DNA from: JAVBRU01 sp031547595 | GTDB lineage: Bacteria > Bacillota > Clostridia > Christensenellales > Aristaeellaceae | NCBI GenBank assembly: GCA_031547595.1 | Contig: JAVBRU010000060.1 | Span: 11,996-75,995, forward strand | Length of the DNA stretch: 64,000 nucleotides | Reading direction: 5' to 3' | In this document: positions 17,489 through 26,358 of the stretch, piece after piece | Layout of the letters: each line of letters begins with the position of its first letter | Position numbering within the stretch: the first letter of the stretch is position 1 | Program-made: the position numbers and the translations under genes | Notes under the pieces: model-generated | The model's input: only the letters and a program-made list of their open reading frames with translations | The model's database searches: none | Told to the model about the DNA's origin: nothing

Positions 17489-18513
17489 ACCACAGCGAAT
17501 TTTTCGCCGCCGTCAAGGCCGGGCAAATCGCGCCGTGCTACCTGTTTGAGGGCACGGAGGAATATACCAAGGAATCCGCCCTGCGCACGCTGCAAGGGCG
17601 GATCAGCGCGGGCGATTTTGGGGAGCTGAACGAAACCCGCCTCACCGATCCCGATGCCGACACCTTGATTGCCACCGCCGATACTTTCCCTTTTATGGCG
17701 GACAAGCGGCTGGTGATCGTGCTTGGCAGCGCCATGCTGCAATCCGGCAAAGCCAAGGAGTATGATGAGGATGAGAGCGTCAAGAAATTGACGGCTTACC
17801 TGGACAATCTGCCCGATACCGCGTGCATTGTGTTTATGGTGCGCGGCAAGGCAGATGGCCGTAAAAAGCTGTATACGCAGCTGAAAAAGAAAGCGGCGCA
17901 TGTGCAGTTTGAGCCGCTGACCGACCGGGAACTGACACAGTGGATGGCCCAGCTGATGAAGAAGGCGGGCAAAAAAATCAGCGCCGACACCTGCCAGCGC
18001 CTGTGGTTTGCCGCCGGGCGGGATTTGACGCACCTTGGCAACGAGATTGAAAAGCTGATAGCCTTTGCCGATGGCCGCGATGAGGTGACGGCGGAGGATA
18101 TCGATGCCGTATGCACGCGCACGGCGGAGTATAAGGTGTTTGATATGGCGTCCATGCTGCTGCTGGGCGACGGCGCGGGCGCGTTTACCCTGATGAACGG
18201 GCTATTGCAGGAGGGGGAGGACAGGCTGTTCCTGCTCACCTTGCTTGGGCGGCAATGCCGCCAATTGCTGTATATCAAGCAATTATCCGGCCAGCGGCTG
18301 GACCCCGGTGCCCTGGCCGCGCAGGTGGGGCTGCCGCCCTTTGCCATGGGGCGCATGACCTCGCAGGCCGCGCGCTACACCGCAGCGCAGCTGCAGGCCA
18401 TGTGCGATTGGTGCGTGGAGGCGGAGTATGGCGTCAAAAGCGGCGAGCTGATGGACGTAGGCTCCCTGGAGCAAGTGATGCTGAAGATTTTGGCACTCAA
18501 GGAGAAGACATAA
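17485..18513 (+). CDS. holA: DNA polymerase III subunit delta
   Basis: A 342-residue clamp-loader subunit. It begins with the typical PCYLFEGTEEYTKESAL (degenerate P-loop area of HolA), then TADTFPFMADKRLVIV, CIVFMVRGKADGRKKLYTQLKKKAAHVQFEPL, and the C-terminal collar domain with ALKEKT at the end. It opens the sliding clamp as part of the tau-delta-delta' complex. It overlaps comEC by 4 bases; the comEC-holA order is common in Bacillota. Confidence 0.94.
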   Translation: MNHSEFFAAVKAGQIAPCYLFEGTEEYTKESALRTLQGRISAGDFGELNETRLTDPDADTLIATADTFPFMADKRLVIVLGSAMLQSGKAKEYDEDESVKKLTAYLDNLPDTACIVFMVRGKADGRKKLYTQLKKKAAHVQFEPLTDRELTQWMAQLMKKAGKKISADTCQRLWFAAGRDLTHLGNEIEKLIAFADGRDEVTAEDIDAVCTRTAEYKVFDMASMLLLGDGAGAFTLMNGLLQEGEDRLFLLTLLGRQCRQLLYIKQLSGQRLDPGALAAQVGLPPFAMGRMTSQAARYTAAQLQAMCDWCVEAEYGVKSGELMDVGSLEQVMLKILALKEKT

Positions 18514-19226
18514 TGCAGGAGATACTGGCGGCGCACGGCCTGATGTTTGACGCGGACGTGCTGAAAAAGCTAAACCTATACCACGAAATGCTGCTGGACT
18601 GGAACACGCGCATGGATTTGACCAGCGTATCCGAGGATGCCATGGCCACCCGGCACTTTGTGGATTCGCTGATTGCGCTGACGGTGCCGGGGCTTTTGCC
18701 AGAGGGCGCACGGATGATCGACGTGGGCACCGGCGCGGGCTTTCCCGGCCTGCCGCTGGCCATTGCAAGGCCGGATATGCAGGTATGCCTGATGGATGCG
18801 CAGGGCAAGCGCTGCACTTTTTTGCGGGCAGTGGCGGAAGCGCTGGCGCTTCAAAACGTATCCGTTGTGCAGGCAAGGGCGGAAGACTCCGCCCGGGATG
18901 TGCAGCACCGGGAGAAATATGCGTTGGCCACTGCGCGCGCTGTCGCCCCCCTCAATGTGCTGTGCGAGTATTTGCTGCCCTTTGTGAAGGTGGGCGGGCA
19001 GGCGCTGTGCTGGAAAGGCCCTGCGGTGATGGACGAACTGGCTGCGGCAAAAAAGGCTGCGCATCTGCTGGGCGGCAAGCTGGGTGATGTGCTGGATATG
19101 CCGCTGCCGGACGCGCGGCATGTGCTGGTGTGCCTCCATAAAAACATACCAATCGCTCGCCAATATCCGCGCAAAAATGGCATGCCCGCCAAGCATCCGC
19201 TGGGAAGCGACAAGATCGGCATATAG
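18513..19226 (+). CDS. rsmG: 16S rRNA (guanine-527-N7)-methyltransferase
   Basis: A 237-residue SAM-dependent methyltransferase (GidB). The SAM-binding loop is MIDVGTGAGFPGLPLAIARPD; FHVDSL-like helix residues precede it, and VVQARAEDSARD and TARAVAPLNVLCEYLLPFVKVGG follow. It adds N7-methyl to G527 of 16S rRNA. The ATG shares one base with the holA stop (TAATG). The C-terminus (about 215-237) is longer and more basic than usual. Confidence 0.93.
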   Translation: MQEILAAHGLMFDADVLKKLNLYHEMLLDWNTRMDLTSVSEDAMATRHFVDSLIALTVPGLLPEGARMIDVGTGAGFPGLPLAIARPDMQVCLMDAQGKRCTFLRAVAEALALQNVSVVQARAEDSARDVQHREKYALATARAVAPLNVLCEYLLPFVKVGGQALCWKGPAVMDELAAAKKAAHLLGGKLGDVLDMPLPDARHVLVCLHKNIPIARQYPRKNGMPAKHPLGSDKIGI

Positions 19227-19265
19227 ATAGAAGAAATCAGCACGAAATCTGTCATACGAAGCCCT

Positions 19266-19304
19266 CCTCCTGCACTGTCTTTGCAGCAGGAGGTTTTATT
19301 TTTT
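19266..19304 (+). terminator. Terminator after rsmG
   Basis: CCTCCTGC (19266-19273) pairs with GCAGGAGG (19286-19293), followed by TTTTATTTTTT. Confidence 0.85.
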
Positions 19305-19322
19305 CCTAGAACTAGGAGGATA

Positions 19323-19381
19323 GAGCATGGCGCGGCGCGCGCTGCGCCAGGGGGAGGGTGCCGCGCACGCGCGCCATGCTC
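19323..19381 (+). promoter_or_regulatory. Long GC-rich hairpin in the noc leader
   Basis: GAGCATGGCGCG (19323-19334) pairs perfectly with CGCGCCATGCTC (19370-19381), enclosing a second GC-rich stem, and is followed by GCTTTTAT. It could act as an attenuator just before the noc ribosome-binding site; the T-run is weak. Confidence 0.5.
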
Positions 19382-19406
19382 GCTTTTATCACGAAGGAGG
19401 ACTGCT

Positions 19407-20219
19407 ATGAGCGTTGCAAAAAACTGGCAGCAGGGGAACGGACGGCAGGTATGCTGGCTGTCCATGCTGGATATCACGCCCAACCCCCATCAGCCACGAA
19501 AGGAATTTGACGAGCACGCGCTGATGGAGCTGGCCGCGTCCATCCGCCAACACGGCCTTTTGCAGCCCATCACCGTGCGCGAAACCCAGCAGGGCTATGA
19601 AATCGTGATGGGCGAGCGCCGCTTTCGCGCGTGCGAAATGCTGGGCTTTACCCATGTAGACGCTTTTGTATTGCCCATCGGCGAGGGAGAAAGTGCCGTC
19701 TTGGCGCTGGTGGAAAACTTGCAGCGCGAAAATTTACACTTTTTTGAGGAAGCCGAGGCATATTCCGTCCTTTTGGAGCAGGGCATCAATCAGGAACAGC
19801 TGGCGCGTCAGCTGGGCAAAAGCGCGGGCGGCATCGCCAACAAACTGCGGCTGCTCAAGCTCTCGCCCGAGCTGCGGCATTATATATATGAAACAGGGCT
19901 AAGCGAGCGGCATGCGCGCTGTTTGCTGCGCTTGCCCGATGGCATGGCGCGTCTTCGCATCGCGCAGCAGGCCGGTGAAAACAAGCTGACAGTGCGCGAA
20001 ACCGAAGGCCTGGTCAACCGCGCGCTCGCACGCCTGCCGGTGCAGCCGCCGGTTCGCCGTGTGATTTCGCTGGTGCGCGATCACCGCCTGTACCTCAACG
20101 CCATCCAGAGCATTGTGGAGCAGATGCGCGAAACCGGCCTCCATGTGTGCTTTGACGTGCACGAATACGAGGATAAAGTGGATGTGCGCGTGACGCTGCC
20201 CAAGCACGGAAACTTGTAA
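19407..20219 (+). CDS. noc: ParB-family nucleoid occlusion protein
   Basis: A 270-residue ParB/Noc protein. The ParB N-domain shows ITPNPHQPRKEFDEHALMEL (about 24-43), the CTPase box GERRFRA, and LALVENLQREN. A central helix-turn-helix follows (QEQLARQLGKSAGGIANKLRLL), then a C-terminal dimerisation region. Placement right after rsmG is that of noc in Bacillus; Noc binds DNA sites and blocks division over the nucleoid. A Spo0J/ParB chromosome partner is the alternative, but no soj is adjacent. A GGAGG site precedes the ATG. I did not find an obvious parS or Noc site nearby. Confidence 0.85.
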   Translation: MSVAKNWQQGNGRQVCWLSMLDITPNPHQPRKEFDEHALMELAASIRQHGLLQPITVRETQQGYEIVMGERRFRACEMLGFTHVDAFVLPIGEGESAVLALVENLQRENLHFFEEAEAYSVLLEQGINQEQLARQLGKSAGGIANKLRLLKLSPELRHYIYETGLSERHARCLLRLPDGMARLRIAQQAGENKLTVRETEGLVNRALARLPVQPPVRRVISLVRDHRLYLNAIQSIVEQMRETGLHVCFDVHEYEDKVDVRVTLPKHGNL

Positions 20220-20360
20220 CTTCCTCCATAAAAAAGATGCCAGAAATGCTTGCATTTTGCGCGGGCATGTGATAGAATAGTCAAGCTGTCAATCAGATGA
20301 TGTGTTCTGCATCTTCTAAGCATTAACCGGGCGCTCATGGCCCGTTTGGAGGTAATTACA

Positions 20361-20585
20361 ATGGGGAAGTTTTGTGAAGTTTGCGAAAAGGGCCTGATGA
20401 GCGGCCATAAAGTCAGCCACTCCAACCGCAAGAGCAACCGCACCTGGGCGCCCAACGTTCAGCGCGTGCGCGTGGTGGTCGCTGGCCGTCCCATGCATGC
20501 CAACGTTTGCACCCGTTGCCTGCGCAGCGGCTATGTGCAGCGTGCCCTGCCCGCAAGCCCCGTGGCCACCACAGAAGAAGCCTAA
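20361..20585 (+). CDS. rpmB: 50S ribosomal protein L28
   Basis: A 74-residue L28 of the zinc-binding (C+) form: CEVC near the start and CTRC near residue 51 supply four cysteines. MGKFCEVCEKG, GHKVSHSNRKSNRTW and PNVQRVRV are family-typical. The start at 20361 has GGAGG 8 bases before it, whereas an in-frame upstream ATG lacks a site. It is a single-gene unit with its own terminator. Confidence 0.96.
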   Translation: MGKFCEVCEKGLMSGHKVSHSNRKSNRTWAPNVQRVRVVVAGRPMHANVCTRCLRSGYVQRALPASPVATTEEA

Positions 20586-20612
20586 GCTGCATCTTCCCTG
20601 GCAGAGCCTATC

Positions 20613-20645
20613 AGGCTGTCGAAAGTGACTTTCGGCAGCCTTTTC
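20613..20645 (+). terminator. Terminator after rpmB
   Basis: AGGCTGTCGAAAG (20613-20625) pairs with CTTTCGGCAGCCT (20629-20641, with one G-T pair), followed by TTTTC. Confidence 0.88.
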
Positions 20646-20702
20646 TTGCAGTTGAAAAACAGAGATTATACAGTGAGGGGGGCTTGCGGGCCCTCCGGCG
20701 CA

Positions 20703-20731
20703 TTGACAAACAGCAATCGCAAAGGTATAAT
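20703..20731 (+). promoter_or_regulatory. Consensus promoter of asnA
   Basis: TTGACA (20703-20708), 17 bp, TATAAT (20726-20731), 34 bases before the asnA start. Confidence 0.9.
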
Positions 20732-20764
20732 TTGCGCATACTTTTTTAGAGAAGGGGTGGAACC

Positions 20765-21772
20765 ATGAGTCAAGTCATTATCCCCGCCGGGTACGTGCCG
20801 TTGTTATCGCTCTATGACACGCAGGAAGCAATTGCGCTGATCAAGCAAAACTTTCAGAGCAATTTATCCACCGCGCTCAATTTGAAGCGCGTGTCTGCTC
20901 CGCTGTTTGTGGACGGTGCCTCTGGCCTGAATGACGACCTCAATGGTGTGGAGCGCCCCGTATCCTTTGATATGCTGGAGACCGGCGAAGAGGCGCAGGT
21001 GGTGCACTCACTGGCCAAATGGAAGCGCGCTGCATTAGAGCGCTACCGCTTCCCCATTGGCGAGGGCATTTACACCGATATGAACGCCATCCGCCGCGAT
21101 GAAACACTGGATAACCTGCACTCCGTATACGTTGACCAGTGGGACTGGGAAAAGGTGATCGGTGAGCAGGACAGAACGATGGAGCTGCTCAAGGACACCA
21201 TGCAGCGCATTGTGACGGCCATGTGTGTGACACTGGATATGCTCAAATGGAAGTATCCCGAGCTGCCTGTCACCTTGAAGCGCCGCATCACCTTTGTGAC
21301 CACGCAGGAGCTGGAGGATCTGTACCCCGATATGACCGGTAAGGAGCGGGAGAACGCCTTCCTCAAAGAACATAAAACCGTGGGTATTTTGCAGATTGGC
21401 GGCAAGCTGAAATCCGGCCAGCGCCATGACGGGCGCGCGCCGGACTATGATGATTGGAGCCTGAACGGCGACATCATGTTCTATAACGAGCTGCTGGGCT
21501 GCGCGTTTGAAATTTCCTCCATGGGCATCCGCGTGTCGCCCGAGTCCCTGGCAGAGCAATTGAAGCTTTCCGGGTGCGAGGCGCGAAGTGCGCTTCCCTT
21601 CCACAAATCGCTGCTGGAGGGCAAGCTGCCCTACACCATGGGCGGCGGCATCGGCCAAAGCCGCATGTGCATGCTGATGCTGAACAAGGCGCACATCGGC
21701 GAAGTGCAATCCTCCTATTGGGATCAGCACACCCGCGATATCTGCACAGCCAACGGCATCACTTTGCTATAA
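20765..21772 (+). CDS. asnA: Aspartate--ammonia ligase
   Basis: A 335-residue AsnA of usual size (about 330). It shows KQNFQSNLSTALNLKRVSAPLFV, GLNDDLNGVERPVSFD, VYVDQWDWEKVI and the C-terminal GGGIGQSRMCMLMLNKAHIGEVQSS of the class II synthetase-like fold. It makes asparagine from aspartate, ammonia and ATP. It is followed after 21 bases by glutamine synthetase, so the pair forms an ammonia-assimilation operon. Confidence 0.96.
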   Translation: MSQVIIPAGYVPLLSLYDTQEAIALIKQNFQSNLSTALNLKRVSAPLFVDGASGLNDDLNGVERPVSFDMLETGEEAQVVHSLAKWKRAALERYRFPIGEGIYTDMNAIRRDETLDNLHSVYVDQWDWEKVIGEQDRTMELLKDTMQRIVTAMCVTLDMLKWKYPELPVTLKRRITFVTTQELEDLYPDMTGKERENAFLKEHKTVGILQIGGKLKSGQRHDGRAPDYDDWSLNGDIMFYNELLGCAFEISSMGIRVSPESLAEQLKLSGCEARSALPFHKSLLEGKLPYTMGGGIGQSRMCMLMLNKAHIGEVQSSYWDQHTRDICTANGITLL

Positions 21773-21793
21773 CGAATGGAGGCGATGGAGCGA

Positions 21794-23878
21794 ATGAACA
21801 CTGTACAAGAGTTTTTTGGAAGCATGGTGTTTGACGATGCCGTGATGCGGCAGCGCCTGCCCAAGGAAACCTACCGGGCGCTTCGCCGCACCATTGCGGA
21901 GGGCAAGCACCTGGATTTGACCGTTGCCAATGTGGTGGCCAACGCCATGAAGGATTGGGCGGTCGAAAAAAACACCACGCATTTTACGCACTGGTTTCAG
22001 CCACTCAACGGCATCACCGCCGAGAAGCACGACAGCTTTATTTCCCCCGTCGAAAACGGCGGCGTCATCATGGAGTTTGGCGGCAAAGAGCTGGTGCGGG
22101 GCGAGCCGGATGCCTCTAGCTTCCCTTCCGGCGGGCTTCGCGCCACGTTTGAGGCGCGCGGCTATACCGCGTGGGACCCTACCAGCTACGCATTCATCAA
22201 GGACAACACCCTGTGCATCCCCACCGCGTTTTGCAGCTATGGCGGGCAGGCGCTGGACCAGAAAACACCGCTACTTCGCTCCATGGAAGCGCTCAACCGC
22301 CAGGCGCTGCGCATTTTGCGCCTGTTTGGGCACGAAAATGTGAAGCGTGTGCTGTCCACCGTGGGCGCGGAGCAGGAGTATTTTCTGGTAGACCGCGAGT
22401 TGTACGAGCAGCGCAAGGACTTGGTGATTTGTGGCCGCACGCTGTTTGGCGCGCGCCCGCCCAAGGGCCAGGAGATGGAGGACCACTACTTTGGCAGCAT
22501 CAAGCCGCGCGTGAAGGCGTATATGCGCGATGTGGACGAAGAGCTGTGGAAGCTTGGCGTGATGGTGAAAACTGAGCACAACGAAACCGCGCCTTGTCAG
22601 CACGAGATGGCCGTCATCTTCGGCACCGCAAACATCGCTACCGACCATAACCAACTGTCCATGGAGGTGCTCAAGCGCACAGCCGCCAAGCATGGCTTTG
22701 CCTGCTTATTGCACGAAAAGCCCTACGCCGGCATCAACGGCAGCGGCAAGCATAACAACTGGTCAATGGCCACCGATACCGGCATGAACCTGCTGGAACC
22801 CGGCGAGACCCCGGCGGACAACGCGCAGTTTTTGCTGTTTTTGATGGCCGTTGTGAAGGCTGTGGACGAGCACCAGGATTTACTGCGCAGCGCCATTGCC
22901 AGCGCAGGCAACGACCATCGCCTCGGCGGTAACGAAGCGCCGCCCAGTATTATATCGATGTTCCTGGGCGACGAGCTGGCCGAAATCCTGGACGCGCTGG
23001 AGCATCACAACACTTATACCAAGGGCGAAGCCGTGCAGATGAATGTGGGCGTCAAAACGCTGCCGCGCATCCCCAAGGATACGACCGACCGCAACCGCAC
23101 ATCGCCCTTCGCGTTCACGGGCAATAAGTTTGAGTTTCGCAGCGTAGGCTCCAGCGCGTCTGTCGCCCCTGCCAATGTGGTGCTCAACACCATTGTGGCT
23201 GATGCGCTGATGGAATTTGCCGATGCGCTGGAAGCTGCCACCGATGTGCGCAAGGCCGTGGAGCAGCTGATTATCGATACCATCACGGCGCATAAACGCA
23301 TTATATTTAATGGAAATAACTATGCCAACCAGTGGGTAGAGGAGGCTAAGCGCCGCGGGCTGTTGATCCTGAATAGCACGCCCGATGCGCTGCCTTACAT
23401 GGTGCGGCCAGAAAACATATCGCTGTTTGAGCGCCAGCGCGTGATGACCGGCGAAGAGCTGCAAAGCCGCTACGAAATCTATATGGAGAACTACTGCAAA
23501 ATCCTGGCCATTGAAGCGCACACCATGCTGGATATGACGCGCCAGCGCATTGTGCCCGCCGTGATGCAGTATGCGGCGCAGGTGGCGTACAGCGCCAACC
23601 AGAAGCGCGCCTTCCTGCCCGATCTGGCATTGGAGGGGGAAGCTAAGCTGGTGCGCAGGCTGGATGCCCTGATGAGCGCCATCAACATCCGGGCGGACGC
23701 CCTGGCCGATGCGCTGGATACCGTGCCTGCAGAGCTACTGGCGAAGGGACGCCACTATCACGACAAGGTGCTGTGCGCCATGCATCAACTGCGCATTGCG
23801 GTGGATGATGCAGAAATCTGGGTGGACGAAGCGCTGTGGCCGTATCCCGGGTATGGCAGGCTGCTGGTGACCAAATAA
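21794..23878 (+). CDS. glnN: Glutamine synthetase type III
   Basis: A 694-residue GSIII, far longer than GSI (about 450), as expected for the group. Motifs are FTHWFQPLNGITAEKHDSF, GGELVRGEPDASSFPSGG-like text (GKELVRGEPDASSFPSG), EQEYFLVDRELYEQRKDL, EHNETAPCQHEMA, HEKPYAGINGSGKHNNWS and NRTSPFAFTGNKFEFR. It joins ammonia to glutamate using ATP. The start at 21794 follows GGAGG and GGAG sequences; in-frame ATGs 9 and 18 bases earlier have no good site. Confidence 0.95.
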   Translation: MNTVQEFFGSMVFDDAVMRQRLPKETYRALRRTIAEGKHLDLTVANVVANAMKDWAVEKNTTHFTHWFQPLNGITAEKHDSFISPVENGGVIMEFGGKELVRGEPDASSFPSGGLRATFEARGYTAWDPTSYAFIKDNTLCIPTAFCSYGGQALDQKTPLLRSMEALNRQALRILRLFGHENVKRVLSTVGAEQEYFLVDRELYEQRKDLVICGRTLFGARPPKGQEMEDHYFGSIKPRVKAYMRDVDEELWKLGVMVKTEHNETAPCQHEMAVIFGTANIATDHNQLSMEVLKRTAAKHGFACLLHEKPYAGINGSGKHNNWSMATDTGMNLLEPGETPADNAQFLLFLMAVVKAVDEHQDLLRSAIASAGNDHRLGGNEAPPSIISMFLGDELAEILDALEHHNTYTKGEAVQMNVGVKTLPRIPKDTTDRNRTSPFAFTGNKFEFRSVGSSASVAPANVVLNTIVADALMEFADALEAATDVRKAVEQLIIDTITAHKRIIFNGNNYANQWVEEAKRRGLLILNSTPDALPYMVRPENISLFERQRVMTGEELQSRYEIYMENYCKILAIEAHTMLDMTRQRIVPAVMQYAAQVAYSANQKRAFLPDLALEGEAKLVRRLDALMSAINIRADALADALDTVPAELLAKGRHYHDKVLCAMHQLRIAVDDAEIWVDEALWPYPGYGRLLVTK

Positions 23879-23899
23879 ACCTTTACATTCTCAAAATTT

Positions 23900-23936
23900 C
23901 CCTGTATACTGGAAATGTATACAGGGATTTTGTTTT
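23900..23936 (+). terminator. Terminator after glnN
   Basis: CCCTGTATAC (23900-23909) pairs with GTATACAGGG (23917-23926), followed by ATTTTGTTTT. Confidence 0.88.
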
Positions 23937-23962
23937 GCAATCAAATACGTAAGGAGGCCCCC

Positions 23963-26140
23963 ATGAAACGTCTGTTTTGGCTTTCCATGCTGCTTCTGTT
24001 TATTCTCACAGCCTGTGCGCATGCCGCGCCGGGGGATGTGACGCTCCCGCAAGCCAGCTATTCAAATGACGAAATCCGTGTGTTGGTATCGGATGGGTAA
24101 ATGCTGTACCTGATTCAGCAACCCACGCTGTACACACTAAAAAGCGGCGATACCGCGCCGCAGCCCTATATTCAGGGGCTGGCGGAGCGCTGGAAGAACG
24201 ACCCGTACGAAATCACCGCCCTGTTTGTGGCTAGCGGCGTGTTGTATGGATTTAACCAGCTTGATTGGACGTTTTTCAGCATCAGCGAAGCGGATGGCGC
24301 GCCGGCATACGGCGAACGGCTGAAGCTCAACCGTTCTACAATAGACCCGGGTGCCAACATCCGGGACATGGTGCTGATGGATGGCACGCTGTATGCCAGC
24401 ATTTACTCCTACTCGCAGGATTCCGGCAGGGAGCAGCTATACTCCTTTGACACCACAACGGGCGCGATGAAAAAGTATAAAATGACCGCTGCGCAGATTG
24501 TGCTGCCCTATCAGGACGGCAAATTGCTGCTGGTGTTGTACGACACCATGAACATGTGGGATGATGTGAAAAACACCTACAAGCGCGGCGAGGTGGTGGT
24601 GTTTGACCCGGCCACAGAGCAGGCAACTCCGTTTATTGCCCTGGATAACGGCCACAGCGGCGGCAGTTATGACGGCTATGGAGTCGCGTATGACGAAAAC
24701 ACCGGCATGCTGTACTATGCCATGACCAACGAAATATACAGCGTGGGCAGTGATGGAAAGCCCCGGCTGTGTGCCTATTTGCCGGACGACAGTTACTCCT
24801 TTCAAGCAAACAACAACGCCGCCCTGATGAACGGTTCCTTTGCCGTTCTTCGAAGTACCGGGCTTTTTGTGCGGAACACCGACCCGCAATACCTCGCCAC
24901 ACAAAGGCTCGTGATCGGCAGTTTCCAAATGAACGAAACCGATAAGCTGGCCGCCGCACAGATGGGCGTGCCGGTGGTGCTGACAGGCAAATCCGGCTAC
25001 GACATCAACGACCTGTTGACCGCCGATGACAACGTGGACATCTACTGCGTGTCGTTGAAGTGGTGCGACCTGAATAACCTGATGCGCAAGGGCTATTGCT
25101 ATGATTTGGGTCAAAATGACGCGCTGGCCGCCTATTCCAACCAGCTGTTCCCCGTGCTATACGATGCGCTGTCCTATAACGGCACGCTATACGCCATCCC
25201 CTATGAGGTGCAGGCCGATGTGTTTGGCAGCTCTCCCCCTATGTTCCAGCAGCTCGGCCTGGAAATACCCCAAACCTTTGACGAGCTTTGCGATTTCCTG
25301 ACCCTCTGGGCGCAGGAATACACCGGGGAAGCGGATACTCACGCCCTGAACAGCACCAATCACCGCAGCACGCTGATTCGCCTTGCACTGAACACTTACC
25401 AAAATAGCTTGCAAGCCGCAGACCTGCCCTTGACCACCGTGAATACGCAGGAGATGCGCCGCATGCTGGAGGCCGTCGACCACGTGCCCACCGACGCGCT
25501 GGACCGTCAGCCTTCCGTCCTGCAAACGATGTACCTGCTCACCGATATGTATCGGATCACCCCCGGGCATATCTACTATAACCGGAACGACATGTATGCC
25601 CAGCAAGCACTGCCCCTCAAAATGGAGAGCGAGGAGGTTGCCCCCATCCCCTTGCATGTGTACGCCTACTATATCAACCCCCGCAGCAAAAACATCCCCC
25701 TCGCCATGCAATACTTGGAGGCGTATTACGCCGCGCTGACCGAGCCGGACTGGATCAGCCTGTCCTTTGAGCATACGCAGCCTCTGGAGTCCAAATCCTA
25801 TCAACAATCCATCGAAAACATTCAGCAATCCATTGCTGCGCTGGAAGCCCAGCTGGCTGCGGCCACCGATCCCCTGGCGGTTGTCACGCTGCGCGAATGG
25901 GTGGAAGACAGGCAGAATGATCTGAAAGACCATACGCAATACAACCGCTACACCCATAGCCCAGAGAGCATCGCAGCTTACCATGCCTACATCCAAAATG
26001 CCTTTGTGGTGGGCCCCTCGCCGCTGAATACCGATGAGTTCTGGGTGCTGACACAGCGCTATGCCAACCGCCAGATCACCCTACAGCAGTTTTTGCAGGA
26101 GGCAGATGCCAAGCTGCGCATGATGCAGATGGAACAATAG
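23963..26140 (+). pseudogene. Propeller/solute-binding lipoprotein-like gene broken by one TAA
   Basis: A 726-codon frame, intact except for codon 46, which is TAA (24098-24100). The first part encodes a signal peptide (RLFWLSMLLLFILTACAHA) and LVSDG; the rest runs without a break to 26140. Aligned with the intact paralogue downstream, SDG-stop-MLYLI falls on LDGKLLIL, so a lysine codon (AAA or AAG) has probably become TAA. No other damage is seen, so the event is recent or tolerated. An ATG directly follows the stop, so re-initiation could give a 679-residue protein without a signal. The layout is that of the paralogue: N-terminal propeller-like part, C-terminal sugar-binding-protein part. 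Confidence 0.85.
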
Positions 26141-26358
26141 CATTAGAATAACATAAAAATCAAAAATATTTTCAAAATCATGCAACCAATACCCCCCTTG
26201 CTGCGTCCAATAATTGAGCGTGTTAAAATCAACCGCTTATTCTTAAGGATTGTAAAACTTGCGGCATAAAGAGGAAATGCCCGCATAAAAGCAGAAGGGT
26301 ATAGATTGTGTTATTATGCAAGCACAATTCAATCATCCACTGTTAAGGAGGATCATGT

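Noticed and set aside
19407..20219. Chromosome-partition ParB (Spo0J) instead of Noc
   Set aside because: The rsmG-noc order and lack of an adjacent soj gene favour Noc, though the alternative is not excluded.
24098..24100. Recoding of TAA as an amino acid
   Set aside because: TAA is used as a normal stop throughout the window (for example rsmG region, asnA, glnN), so a general recoding is excluded.
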